The position numbers and the translations under genes were made by a program. 64,000 bases of DNA from Canna indica (Eukaryota; Streptophyta; Magnoliopsida; Zingiberales; Cannaceae): the NCBI GenBank assembly GCA_034359265.1, contig CP136890.1, forward strand, positions 97,489,501-97,553,500. The letters are read 5' to 3'. Under the pieces are notes generated by a model. The model saw only the letters and a program-made list of their open reading frames with translations, was not told where the DNA came from and ran no database searches. Shown piece by piece: positions 42,788-53,564 of this stretch (position 1 is the stretch's first letter; each line of letters begins with the position of its first letter).

Positions 42788-44616
42788 CTTAAGATCTCTT
42801 ATTTCAATATTTCCATGGGTGGGCCAATGTGGAGATGGAAGACAATCTTTAACCCTCCAAGCTGCCTCAGAGGGAATGTTGGTGAACTGCCTTATTCTTT
42901 CAACTGAAACCATCCGGTTCTCTATGAAGCAACAAATCCAAATTGACCAAAAAACTACAGAATTGAGGGAGAGACCAACATATTCTGCACGGAACAAAAA
43001 ACAACATCAGTTTCTGGAAACTCATTGGAAATTGAAATGCATTTACAGGCAACTCAACATGCAAGAACTGTATTAAAGAAAACAATATTTCAACTTGACT
43101 TATTGTAAAACACCATATAGGATTTAGTTAAGCTAGACATAACATGGCTCATGAAGTAGGTTAGGAACTAAAGGTGGAAAGTTGGATGGGTGGCCCTCCA
43201 TGCCCTAAGTAGTAGTTCAACAAAATTTTATATTATATGGTGATATCTACAAAGGGTTACAGATTTAATCACAGGCCACCTACATTGCAAAAGCATTAGA
43301 AGACCTTTGTATATTTATTTTTGATCTTCCAATCTGGACATTCAAATCTTAACATCTATTACCAGATTTCTACTGTAGTGCTTTGCCCAACATTCATTTT
43401 AGTTATGCAATGCAATTAAACAAGATAATAACATAGACATCTTAGATGCCCAAAAGTTAGAAAAGGGAAGCTTGAGTGATTTGTTCCTCGTTCCATCTGT
43501 AAGATGTATTCACAAATCCACCTGATCAACATCTTTAAACTAATATTTTCAGTTTTAAGGCAACAGCAGATAAATAATTTATATAATTTTACATTTTCAT
43601 TTGTACCTGGTTTGATAAAATTGCTAGGGAGCACAGCACGGTCAAGAGCAAAGCTGAGATGCAGAGGACAAAACTATCAAACAATTCTAATCGGAACCCT
43701 AGCCACTCATTGGATCCATTGTTGTGAAAATCCATCCTTAAGCTTGAATCAACACTGCTCAGGTTCTCCTGGCTAAACATCTCTTCCTTCCTGAAACAAC
43801 GGATTGTTGTGACGCCAAGAATGGATTCTGAAAAGTGATGGATAACTGGTGCTTTTGTAATTGAGTCAAGTCGAGTGAGCTCCCGAGATGTTGCAATATA
43901 ATAACCCTGCAACCAACAGGATGCAAGAAGAACAGGAAGTAAGAACCTTAAGGTACTCTTTATGCGTGATCTGAACAATTCAAACAAGACAGACACTTAT
44001 GTATTCTCTTAGGCATAGACGCCGATGAATTTTTGAAGGTAAAGAGAGTTGGAGCATACCCTGTACCAAATATTCAGCCATACCAATGGAAGTATGACTG
44101 TGATGGTAGGCCAAGCAACCTGGCATACTACAATAATTATGCTTAGCAGAGTGATGTACATTGATACTGTTAGTCCCACAAAGAATGGGAGGAAGAGATC
44201 AATGTTGGTTTGATCTGATGATGCATGAAACAAAGAAAAGAAGCAAAGTCCAATGTCAACATGATAGAAAATTAGTAATTGCTTCTGACATATTTGCTTA
44301 ATGATAATAACTGAATTTTTTGGTATTTTACAAACATCAACTCAAAGAGTATTTATTTTTTCTCTCAAATGTAACAAGCACTTGTAAGCTACTAACAGGC
44401 AATTTAGGATAAAGAAGAATAATATTGCAGATTAATTGAAGGAAATATGGTACATGTTTCTATGATGACAAAAGTGAGAGGATGAGAACCTTACCCGACT
44501 TAGAATTCTTCCAGATGGTTTAGTGTCAAAATATGACATTGGAGCATGCAGAATGCTGTCGAGAATCTGTCTAAAAAAGATTTGAGCTGTTTTGAGACCC
44601 AAGTATGCAATCAGAA
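42788..44616 (-). pseudogene. ABCC4/ABCC14-like transporter fragment C
   Basis: This is the same four partial exons as in A, on the minus strand: about 44616-44495, 44224-44060, 43906-43607 and 42984-42788. They cover part of the second transmembrane domain and lack both ATP-binding domains. The 5-bp gtgct duplication is present (43,630-43,639). C differs from A and D at a few bases, for example Leu instead of Met in the [10 protein letters not shown] stretch, and histidine in the MFHASSDQ reading. Confidence 0.85.
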
Positions 44617-45567
44617 ATTAAACATGCATTGAAGTGTTCAATAATTAGCATAAATAAACATAAAACTCCCACTAACCAAACATATTAAAAGAACTCAAAA
44701 TACTCATATTTTCAATATTTCAAAGACTATGGGCCTAAATCCCTTGATTAAAGAATATGCTAATATTAAAAATATTTTTGTGTGTTCAACTATAATGTCT
44801 CCTTATTTATAAGATCTCTAACTATCAAAAATTTGATTCTAAATATTTGGAGTCTTGTAATGAGATCTACGATATGAAATCATATATTAATTTTTTTAGA
44901 TCAAATAGTTTGATATTCAACTTATTATTAATAAAAAAAATATTTTCCTCCTATTGACCTTCACATATATATTAATTAATTATTTTTTTCACATCACTAT
45001 CTTATGTCACCTCTGCATGCAATCGCAAACCAAATCTACATATTCAAATGCTAATGAATTTACGCAATACCGACACAGTGAGCCAGCCCCAATTTTCTTA
45101 CATAAAAAGAATCCAACGCACGTTATAATACAGAAGTTCAATCAAATATATGGCACAGAAAGATATTATAATCCAATATGCATTACAGAAATGCGCTCAG
45201 ATATAGACGTGGAGGCAGATATTTATCGCCATCAACTTTAAGGTGTTAAAGTTGGAAGAAAAAGAAGACATGAGATGATATTTGCACAACAATAAGTTAA
45301 CTTAACAAGACCATAACATTTCACGCACCAGTATTGAATGCAGAAATAAGTCAATAACCAACAATATAAACTCGGATGACCAATAGCATAATAATAGATA
45401 TTTAATATCCTGAAAAAAGATTCACTACATTAAGTCCAAAACATGAACTGACTTCTTGTCTACTAAAAATTAGAGAAAAAAGTGGGTCTCACAGTCCACA
45501 AAACCATTGTTCGAAATTAAACACACAAAACTAGGGCCTTCCAGCTAGTCTCCAAGCAGAAGAATAA

Positions 45568-47496
45568 TCCTGCAACAGAAAAACCTAGAATCAGTCACAA
45601 TTCTTGTGTGCTACAAAAAATTGATTTTATGCATATGAAGCTTTGCAATAAACTAGAAGCTTTGAAAAGGTCTATTTTTGAGCAGTGAAAAAAGCAAACA
45701 GTAATTAGCTCTAGTATTTGGCAAGTAGAAACAAAAAGAGATTAGATAGAGATAAATTGTGCATCAATGATTAAAAGGATTAAAATCCAAGTGGGGACAA
45801 ACATAAAGAAACATAGATCTCATGACAGATTATATCATCCCCATCCCAAATTTAAAATTATAATTACCAAATAAAGGCTTAAAATAATAAAAATACAGTT
45901 ATGGTTAATCCTAGTTTACCACAACAAAGAAACAAATGACAGATAAAAGCTTTGGACATCATGATCGAAGTGTTTAAGGGACCAAATAGCAACCTAGTGG
46001 TATGATCTCTTTTCATAAAGCCTATCTGTGATATTAAACAATACATGCATCAAAGTTAAGCTAATTACTCACATATTTTGTTGAATGCCACAATATCACA
46101 GCTCTGGATGTACTCATTGGCTGGTTCAGCACAGAGTTGCTCCTCAATTAGGGTATCAACAGAAACCAAATCATCAACAATGGTCATCATGATCTGCAAT
46201 TTTTTAATGCCATAACCAACAGGAACCAGTTTTGCTGCATGTTAACCAAATACAAACAGCATTAGTTAATAAATGTTTCTATCAAGAGACTAATAAAAAT
46301 GATAATTAATTAAAACTAAGCCCATTATTATTTCAGAGAAAGAATACATACAGGCTCCCCACAGCAAACCCTCCATTTGGATGCTCCTTACAGCTTCTTC
46401 TAGCTTTTTCATGTCTGTTTCATCATCCCAAGGTTTCACATCAAGAAGTACTGAAGACTTTCCAGCTGCAAACAAGAAAATGCAGTCTTAAGTGAATGAA
46501 ACAACCAAAGAAACCATGTTTGTACAACTAGAAAATAGCAAACATCTTTGGCAAATCTTAAACAATGAATCAATTTAACACTTCAAAATGGGTAGAACAT
46601 ACATTCTTTCTTCTTTCCAGAAGCTTTGATAGCAGCTGCACGCTCTTCAGCTGCCTTCTTTTCCTCTTCTGTCTCTTCACCAAATAAATCCACATCATCA
46701 TCATCATCATCATCAGCTGCAGCCTGAATTTCGTAGTTAGAAAAAGTATATCATCAACCATCAATAAAGTTTAAAGATGTAAACAATTCAAACCCTATGC
46801 ATACCAAAACTTAGTAATTAAAAAAATCACCTTAGTGTCAGCAATAGCAGGGGAAGCTGGGGACTCCTCAGCTAAAGTGCAGGATGATTCAATTTTCACT
46901 CCATTGCCTTCCTCCGAGATGCCACTAAAATTATACCAGAGCTCAAAATGGCAGGATTTATAGGAACACTAAAGAAACAAAAGCCAAAGTTTAAATCACA
47001 TACCATAACCTAACTAGCGCATCTATGTGGCTGTACCACCTAGCGACATTGATATATTCTGAAGATGGAAGTCCATTAAGTGCTCCATATACAGCTAGAT
47101 CGTCCTTTGATGCTTGGTAGCTGAAACATATCCATTCAAAAATCACAAATGAAAAACTATGATGATAAAATAATTTAACATAAATAAACAAATCATTCAA
47201 AAATCATACCCAGTTATATAACTGCGGGAAAGAAGATAATCATTAAGTTTCTGGAGGCCAGATGCTGAATTGACGTTGGGGAATGTAACAGCCATTGTTT
47301 TCAGAGAAATCACTTGTCCCCTGCAATATAGCAAAATCCAAGTTTGGGTACAAGTCTGCTCTGCAAATCTTCGTCAGAATATGGCCTAGCCTAATGCGCC
47401 ATCCGAAAAACGAAAAAACCCTTCCTAATACAGTGATACTAGCTAAAACAGATTAATTCAAGAGCAGAGGGGGTTAAGGATTACATACGCGGCCAT
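45568..47496 (-). CDS. EF1B: EF1B copy C, predicted eS12-leader::eEF1B beta chimera
   Basis: eEF1B beta is the nucleotide-exchange subunit that recharges eEF1A with GTP in translation elongation. The coding exons are complete: 47295-47210, 47120-47004, 46924-46831, 46723-46603, 46465-46352, 46234-46073 and 45569-45568, giving 231 residues from the native ATG (47,295). The native promoter, exon 1 and most of intron 1 are replaced: at 47,357 the sequence switches to eS12 intron 2, exon 2 and promoter. Splicing eS12 exon 2 (47517-47489, ATGGCCGC) to the EF1B acceptor (exon start 47,320) keeps the frame and adds 11 residues ([11 protein letters not shown]) before the native Met, 242 in all. Compared with D it has 7 instead of 11 Asp in the acidic tract and Lys-Ile for Lys-Val. 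No stop is seen. Use of the upstream ATG is predicted, not shown. Confidence 0.75.
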
Positions 47497-47771
47497 CTCC
47501 TTGCACTCGATCTGGATCTGAGGAGAAAGATAAAAGAGGAAATCGTAAGAAGAAAGAAGTATAAATATTAGGAGGAAGATGATAAGGAAGAGGGATCGGA
47601 TAAAAGAGCTGACTCACCGGGGTGCGTGGGTTTCAGGATTAGGGTTTCCAGCCGAAGAGCAGAGACGGGGGACGAGATAAGATTGTGTGTGTATGTATTT
47701 ATCTTGTGCAGACTTGATGAGCGGCGTTTGGACTCGGTTGCCGGTTCGGATGAACCCATGCGGCTGGGAAC
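47489..47771 (-). promoter_or_regulatory. eS12 promoter, exon 1, intron 1 and exon 2, driving EF1B copy C
   Basis: The minus strand holds a ribosomal-protein-type 5' region: a telo-box (AAACCCTAA, 47,639-47,647) in a short leader ending at the donor CCCCG|GTGAGTCAG (exon end 47,618); a 100-nt intron ending ttctcctcag; and exon 2 (47,517-47,489) with ATG at 47,496. It matches 50,020-50,266 in reverse. The telo-box is typical of plant translation genes. The transcription start is not defined. It now lies immediately upstream of EF1B copy C. Confidence 0.7.
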
Positions 47772-47779
47772 TTGAAGAT

Positions 47780-50000
47780 TAGGGCTGGCAATTTTATCCG
47801 TATCCGTCAATTAAAAACCGCATCCGTACTGTATCCGATCCGTATCCGCAAGTAAAAACAAATATGGATACAAATATGGATCTGAAAATTTCATATCCGC
47901 GCGGATACGGTGCGGATATGGATTTGTCTGTCTATCCGCACCGTATCCGCACCGTATCCGCACCGCCTATCCGTCTCATTTTAATTACTATTTTACCTAT
48001 ATATATATAATACATATTAAGGGGCCAAGGGCGATATTGTAATTTTATATCTAATATATATATATATTATATCAAACATTTAGCATCTGCCCTTCGCCCC
48101 TTCTCTTCCACTTGCCCTAAATCTTTCACCCGTGAGGCCGTGACCCGCCGCTTCATGCCTTCATCCATTCGCTGATTCGCCCGCTGCTTTCACGAAGACA
48201 CACCACCGTCCACCGAGGCACCGAGGCACCGACAGTCCGACACTCCGACACTCCGACACACACGGGCACACGGCGACTCGGCGACTCCGCGACAGTCCGC
48301 AGTCCGCTTCATCACTGCTCGCCCCTTTCACGCCGATCGCCGCACGCCCGCACCATATCTGCCCTAGTGCATCACTCGGCGACTCGGCGACAGTCCGCAG
48401 TCCGCTTCATCAGTCATCACTGCTCGCCCGGTCGCCCCTTTCACGCCGATCGCCGCACGCCCGCACCATATCTGCCCTAGTGCATCACTCGGCGACTGGC
48501 GACAGTCCGCAGTCCGCTTCATCAGTCATCACTGCTCGCCCCTTTCACGCCGATCGCCGCACGCCCGCACCATATCTGCCCTAGTGCATCACTCGGCGAC
48601 TCGGCGTCTCCCTTCTCTGCACGCAGCCGATAGCCGCAGGCCCGCAGCACGAGTTCGTCACTCGTCTCCCTTCTCTGCCGACAGCCGACAGCCGCATGTT
48701 AAGTGAGTTGAATCCAAATATCATGTTATTTAATTGCATGTTAAGTTATTTCCTTCATGTTATTGAATTGAAATGTTAAGCTTTGAAAACTACCTTCATG
48801 TTAAGTAGCATGAAGACTCACAGTCCCTGTTAGGTTTCTAGCTAGAATGAAGAGGTCCAGAGGACCTTGAGCAGTGAGCTCAGAGATGATGCACAACTTC
48901 ATTCTTGATTTAAGAGGTTCGGTCCTGCAGCAGTGCAGCACCATAGACCTTTTTCTCATTTTCATCCCGCCTTCAGCTGTAGCTTTTTTTGATGGATGGT
49001 AGGGGGAAAGTGCCCATCAATGATGATCTCATTTTCATTACCTCTTTCTCTGTACTTCCATGGCCAACAATTCCAATTGGGTCGGTTTCATCTGTCAATT
49101 TAAGAGAGCGACCTAGATAGCCCTCGCGTGCTTGAATGACTTGTCCAGCATTCAAATATGTTGAGGGAAAACCCTTTTGGACATGCGTCCTTGTCTACTT
49201 TGCAAACTTCACTTCGTTGTATCTGTTCAGGTCCCTGTGCTGGCGCATTACACCCAACTACCCGACAGCCGAATTGTTGTTGAATTCTGATTTATATATG
49301 TTGTAGCTAGATGTATTATGGGATTTAAGGCTGCTAAAACTATGGTGGTTGATTTGATGTAATTTGTTTCAAATTAGGACTCTTGTTTGTGGCTGGGATT
49401 TATGGCTGCTAAAAGCCTAAAACTATGGTGGTTGAATTGTTGTATGTTGTATTGTTGTAGGCTTGTAGCTAATTTTAAATTTCTCAAATGATTTGAAAGT
49501 AGTATGGACTTATGGTTTGTTCAAATTATAAATTGATGGTGGTGTATGTTGTAGCTATTTAGAATTTTAGATGCTAGTAATTACTCATATTATAAATTTT
49601 TTTAGTTAGTATCAGATTGCTATTTAGAATCTTAGATGATTTATGTATTTAAAAATTTTAGATTGCTATTTATCAGATTGCTATTTATCAGATTGCTATT
49701 ATAAATTTTAGATGATTTATGTATCTTTATGTATTTAAAATATATTACATACTTATTTTGGATCAATAAACAGAGTATTTATTGATTTTTAAATTAAATA
49801 TATTATTTTAATATATTTTTTAAATACGGATGCGGATATGGATACGGTGCGGATATCCGTATTTGAAGCGGTGCGGATATGGATATTCATATTCATATCC
49901 GTGGCGGATACGGTGCGGATATGGATATACGGATATGAGGTGCGGATGCGGATGCGGATAATGTACTATCCGCACCGTATCCGATCCGTTGCCAGCCCTA
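47780..50000. mobile_element. 2.2-kb non-autonomous hAT-type element
   Basis: The termini are a perfect 12-bp inverted repeat, tagggctggcaa and ttgccagcccta. Flanking 8-mers ttgaagat (47,772-47,779) and ttcaagat (50,001-50,008) agree at 7 of 8 positions. Both subterminal regions are packed with ccgtatccgcacc-type motifs (left to about 47,970; right from about 49,826). There is no hAT transposase; the interior has a GC-rich minisatellite and AT-rich filler. A 60-codon minus ORF (48,973-49,155, GYLGRSLKLTDETDPIGIVG) looks protein-like and might be captured host DNA, family unknown. The element sits between the two opposed eS12 promoters. Confidence 0.8.
48289..48605. repeat. GC-rich minisatellite inside the hAT element
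   Basis: Three direct copies of a 99-112-bp unit begin gacagtccgcagtccgcttc (near 48,289, 48,388 and 48,500) and pass through cacgccgatcgccgcacgcc to gtgcatcactcggcgact. Copies differ by small indels (an extra cagtcat, and a gcccggtc insertion in copy 2). Confidence 0.85.
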
Positions 50001-50008
50001 TTCAAGAT

Positions 50009-51408
50009 ATACAAAAATGTGAATGCCATGGGTTCATCCGAACCGGCAACCGAACCCAAACGCCGCCCATCAAGTCTGCACAAGATAAATACATACACAC
50101 ACAATCTTATCTCGTCCCCCGTCTCTGCTCTTCCGCTGGAAACCCTAATCCTGAAACCCACGCACCCCGGTGAGTCACCTCTTTTATCCGATCCCTCTTC
50201 CTTATCATCTTCCTCCTAATATTTATACTTCTTTCTTCTTACGATTTCCTCTTTTATCTTTCTTTAAAGTAGTATTATATATAGATAATATTCTTAACCG
50301 CTATGATGTTGGCTATACCCTAATTTATAGTACTATTTTGAGCTTCTCTTTCTCAATTTTGGAGACGAGAGACTGTTGAATAACTCAGAGAGTCATTGTT
50401 TGAGGGGTCTATTGGTAGAAGCAAGCTCAACTTCACATTCAGTTGCACGTGATTTAATGGTTCGGATCTAAATTGTTTGACTAGATCACTGGAGCAGTTT
50501 TATGCAATGAATGTAGTTGTCACCAAGTAACTATGATTGTGAACTAAATGGCTTGGAAGCTTAACTATTTGCCATCATATGCCATCCTCTAATCTTTCTG
50601 GTTGTGGGATAGAATAGTGGAATATGTTACTGATGAAAGAAAGTTTAGCTGTTCAATCTATATAAAAGACTGTGCATCGGTGATTATTAGTTGACATGTA
50701 CTCTGATATTTCTGGTTGAAATGTGTCGTTAGCTGGAGAATTCAAACTGTTCTTTTAGGCTTGAGTTAGACCAAGATACAATTAACAATTATAATTCCAA
50801 CCTACGCTTGATAGTTGATTGTACACTAACATTCCAACCTTCTTCTGTTCTTCGAACCAACTTATTCATGCGAGCTGATTTCTGAAATTAACTCCATACA
50901 TCTGCCCATCACTGCTATTGTTGCAATTGGATGTTAATATGACTGCCTCTTAATTGTTGAACTGGTGGATTAAATTAATTTTATAAGTCAGCATTTTCAA
51001 TAATGCTCCACATTAGTCACATAATGACCATTTGTATGCAACTATAGTTGCAGAATTTGTAGTTTAATGTGTGATATGATCTGTCCAAGGCACGATCCTG
51101 GTATATAATATATTTTGTTTTTAAGGCATTATTTGGTTGTTGATTTTCCTTTTTAAATTATTGCTCATCGTGCAGTGATAATGTTTCCACTTCTTTCTTG
51201 AGATTATATCTTAACTCTTATATCTTTCCTACATTATGTGTACGTGTCCCCCCCCCCCCCTTTGGCTTCCAGGGATGAGGCTGAAGTTGCTGCTCCAGCT
51301 CTTGGAGAGCCCATGGATCTTATGACAGCTCTCCAACTTGTTATGAAGAAATCATTAGCTCATGATGGGCTTGTTCGTGGTCTTCATGAAGCTGCCAAGG
51401 CAATTGAG
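50009..51408 (+). pseudogene. RPS12: truncated ribosomal protein eS12 gene
   Basis: eS12 is a small-subunit ribosomal protein of about 140 residues. Present here are a leader with telo-box (50,140-50,148), the exon 1 donor CCCCG|GTGAGTCACC (exon end 50,169), the first 95 nt of intron 1, and exon 3 from 51,273 ([20 protein letters not shown], then [22 protein letters not shown]) to 51,408. Exon 2 with the start codon is missing: intron 1 breaks at about 50,266 (tttatctttct) where the other copy continues into cctcag and exon 2. The last two thirds of the protein are also gone; after GAG at 51,408 a short filler leads into the EF1B hairpin. The apparent tail QQIDWQLHI is junction sequence. It is not functional as eS12. 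Confidence 0.85.
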
Positions 51409-51424
51409 CAACAAATTGATTGGC

Positions 51425-52706
51425 AACTGCATATTTAAGCATTAGACATTTTGCAATATACGGACTTCAAAAACAAATTGGACATCGAAAACTACTCATC
51501 ATCACTCTCCAAAATAAATCAATCCATCATGTTCGGAAGGCCGTAAACCATTGATTGGCAACCAATATCTCACTGAAAAAACGTAATTAACAATACCTTG
51601 ATAGATGCAAATCTATATATCATAGCCAAGAAGAATACGATGGACCCAACTATTCTACATCTTCGAATAAGATCACATAACTACATCTATTTTTGCTCGC
51701 AAATTCACATGTGCAATAACCGATCTGAGAGGATAAATTCATGAAGCAAGGACGATATCGACGACTTTAGATTGACATATCGAAATCAAGATCATCGAGA
51801 ATAGTAAAAAAAGAAAAGGGTGAAAAAATCGCTATATAGAGGAGCAATTCTTAGATCTGTAACATAAATCGGGAATAGAAGAGAAGGGATCACCTTTGAG
51901 GCTTGGAAGGAGCGAGACAATGGAGGCGGTGCGATATGCTGCGGCGGAGAGAGTGTGGAAAGCAATTGAGAGCATTTTATAGGGAGTTAGAGAGCAGATT
52001 GCGGAAGCCTACGGTTCAAGTGGACCGGGTACCTGTGCGATATGCTGCGGCGGAGAGAGTGTGGTGCGATATGCTCCACCACAGGTACCCGGTCCACTTG
52101 AACCGTAGGCTTCCGCAATCTAGATAGGGTTTATGCTCTCTAACTCCCCTATAAAATGCTCTCAATTGCTTCCCACACTCTCTCCGCCGCAGCATATCGC
52201 ACCGCCTCCATTGTCTCGCTCCTTCCAAGCCTTAAAGGTGATCCTTCTCTTCTATTCCCGATTTATGTTGCAGATCTAAAAATTGCTCCTCTATATAGCG
52301 ATTTTTTCACCATTTTCTTTTTTTACTATTCTCGTTGATCTTGATTTCGATCTGTCAATCTAAAGTCGTCGATATCGTCCTTGCTTCATGAATTTCATCC
52401 TCTCAGATCGGTTAATGCACATGTGAATTTGCGAGCAAAAATAGATGTAGTTATGTGATCTTATTCGAAGATATAGGATAGTTGGGTCCATCTTATTCTT
52501 CTTGGCTATGATATATAGATTTGCATCTATCAAGGTATTGTTAATTACGTTTTTTTAGTGAGATATTGGTCGCCAATCAATGGTTTACGGCCTTCCAAAC
52601 ATGATGGATTGATTTATTTTGGAGAGCGATGATTAGTAGTTTTCGATGTCCAATTTGTTTTTGAAGTCCGTATATTGCAAAATGTCTAATGCTTAAAGAT
52701 GCAGTT
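51425..52706. repeat. hairpin of EF1B promoter, exon 1 and intron 1
   Basis: Left arm 51,425-52,037 is the reverse complement of right arm 52,080-52,706 at high identity (mirror sum 104,131 in the outer part, 104,117 at the centre). The 42-bp spacer (52,038-52,079) contains another copy of exon 1 sequence (gatatgctgcggcggagaga). The left arm lacks 14 bp present on the right, including the telo-box, but keeps a TATA-like ctataaaatgc and the exon 1 donor, so it could fire leftward into antisense of the eS12 remnant. Confidence 0.85.
52110..52237 (+). promoter_or_regulatory. native EF1B promoter and first (untranslated) exon of copy D
   Basis: A reversed telo-box (tagggttta, 52,125-52,133) lies just upstream of a TATA element (ctataaaa, 52,149-52,156). 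About 30 bp further on begins a pyrimidine-rich leader (cccacactctctccgccgc) ending at donor AAAG|GTGATCC (exon end 52,237). The first intron would be 52,238-52,924. Telo-box plus TATA plus leader intron is the usual layout of plant translation-factor genes. The exact start is inferred. Confidence 0.65.
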
Positions 52707-52949
52707 ACTTTAGTCTATTATATTATTATTTTGGCCATGTAGACCAGATTTTGGTTTTAGGAATGAAACAAAGTCGGAGGCTTTTATCTTAAACAGTAAT
52801 ACTCTTCTGTTTCCTCTATAAACCAATTTTTTACTATGATGGCAACTCACTTTGTTGGAAACTTTTGAAAGTGATTTCATGTATTTTAGACTTGTACCCA
52901 AACTTGGATTTTGCTATATTGCAGGGGACAAGTGATTTCTCTGAAAACA

Positions 52950-53529
52950 ATGGCTGTTACATTCCCCAACGTCAATTCAGCATCTGGCCTCCAGAAACTT
53001 AATGATTATCTTCTTTCCCGCAGTTATATAACTGGGTATGATTTTTGAATGATTTGTTTATTTATGTTAAATTATTTTATCGTCATAGTTTTTCATTTGT
53101 GATTTTTGAATGGATATGTTTCAGCTACCAAGCATCAAAGGACGATCTAGCTGTATATGGAGCACTTAATGGACTTCCATCTTCAGAATATATCAATGTC
53201 GCTAGGTGGTACAGCCACATAGATGCGCTAGTTAGGTTATGGTATGTGATTTAGACTTTGGCTTTTGTTTCTTTAGTGTTCCTATAAATCCTGCCATTTT
53301 GAGCTCTGGTATAATTTTAGTGGCATCTCGGAGGAAGGCAATGGAGTGAAAGTTGAATCATCCTGCACTTTAGCTGAGGAGTCCCCAGCTTCCCCTGCTA
53401 TTGCTGACACTAAGGTGATTTTTTTAATTACTAAGTTTTGGTATGCATAGGGTTTGAATTGTTTACATCTTTAAACTTTATTGATGGTTGATGATATACT
53501 TTTTCTAACTACGAAATTCAGGCTGCAGC

Positions 53530-53564
<35 letters not shown>

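Larger units (their letters stand above)
36238..47357. repeat. left arm of a large palindrome (at least 11.1 kb)
   Basis: Read as reverse complement this segment matches 52,888-64,000. Mirror positions add up to 100,245-100,257 across most of the arm (for example 47,357 with 52,888; 46,465 with 53,792; 39,907 with 60,340), with larger drift only at TA tracts. The outer end is set by the window edge, because 36,238 pairs with 64,000. The arm contains, from the centre outward, EF1B copy C, the ABCC fragment, an eS12/EF1B mosaic, a tandem repeat, a mitochondrial-like block, a GC-rich fragment, an LTR and module B. Confidence 0.9.

Noticed and set aside
47772..50008. Target-site duplication of the hAT element as pure chance from the inverted flanks
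   Set aside because: The flanks are inverted eS12 copies, so ttcaag also appears by symmetry, but the same-strand 7-of-8 match directly at both TIR ends favours a real duplication; the doubt is kept in the confidence.
51238..51438. 66-codon ORF ending QQIDWQLHI as a small gene
   Set aside because: Its core is eS12 exon 3; the start lies in the poly-C tract before the splice acceptor and the tail is junction sequence.
51903..52228. Two mirrored Arg-rich ORFs
   Set aside because: They are the two arms of the EF1B promoter hairpin read in an untranslated region.
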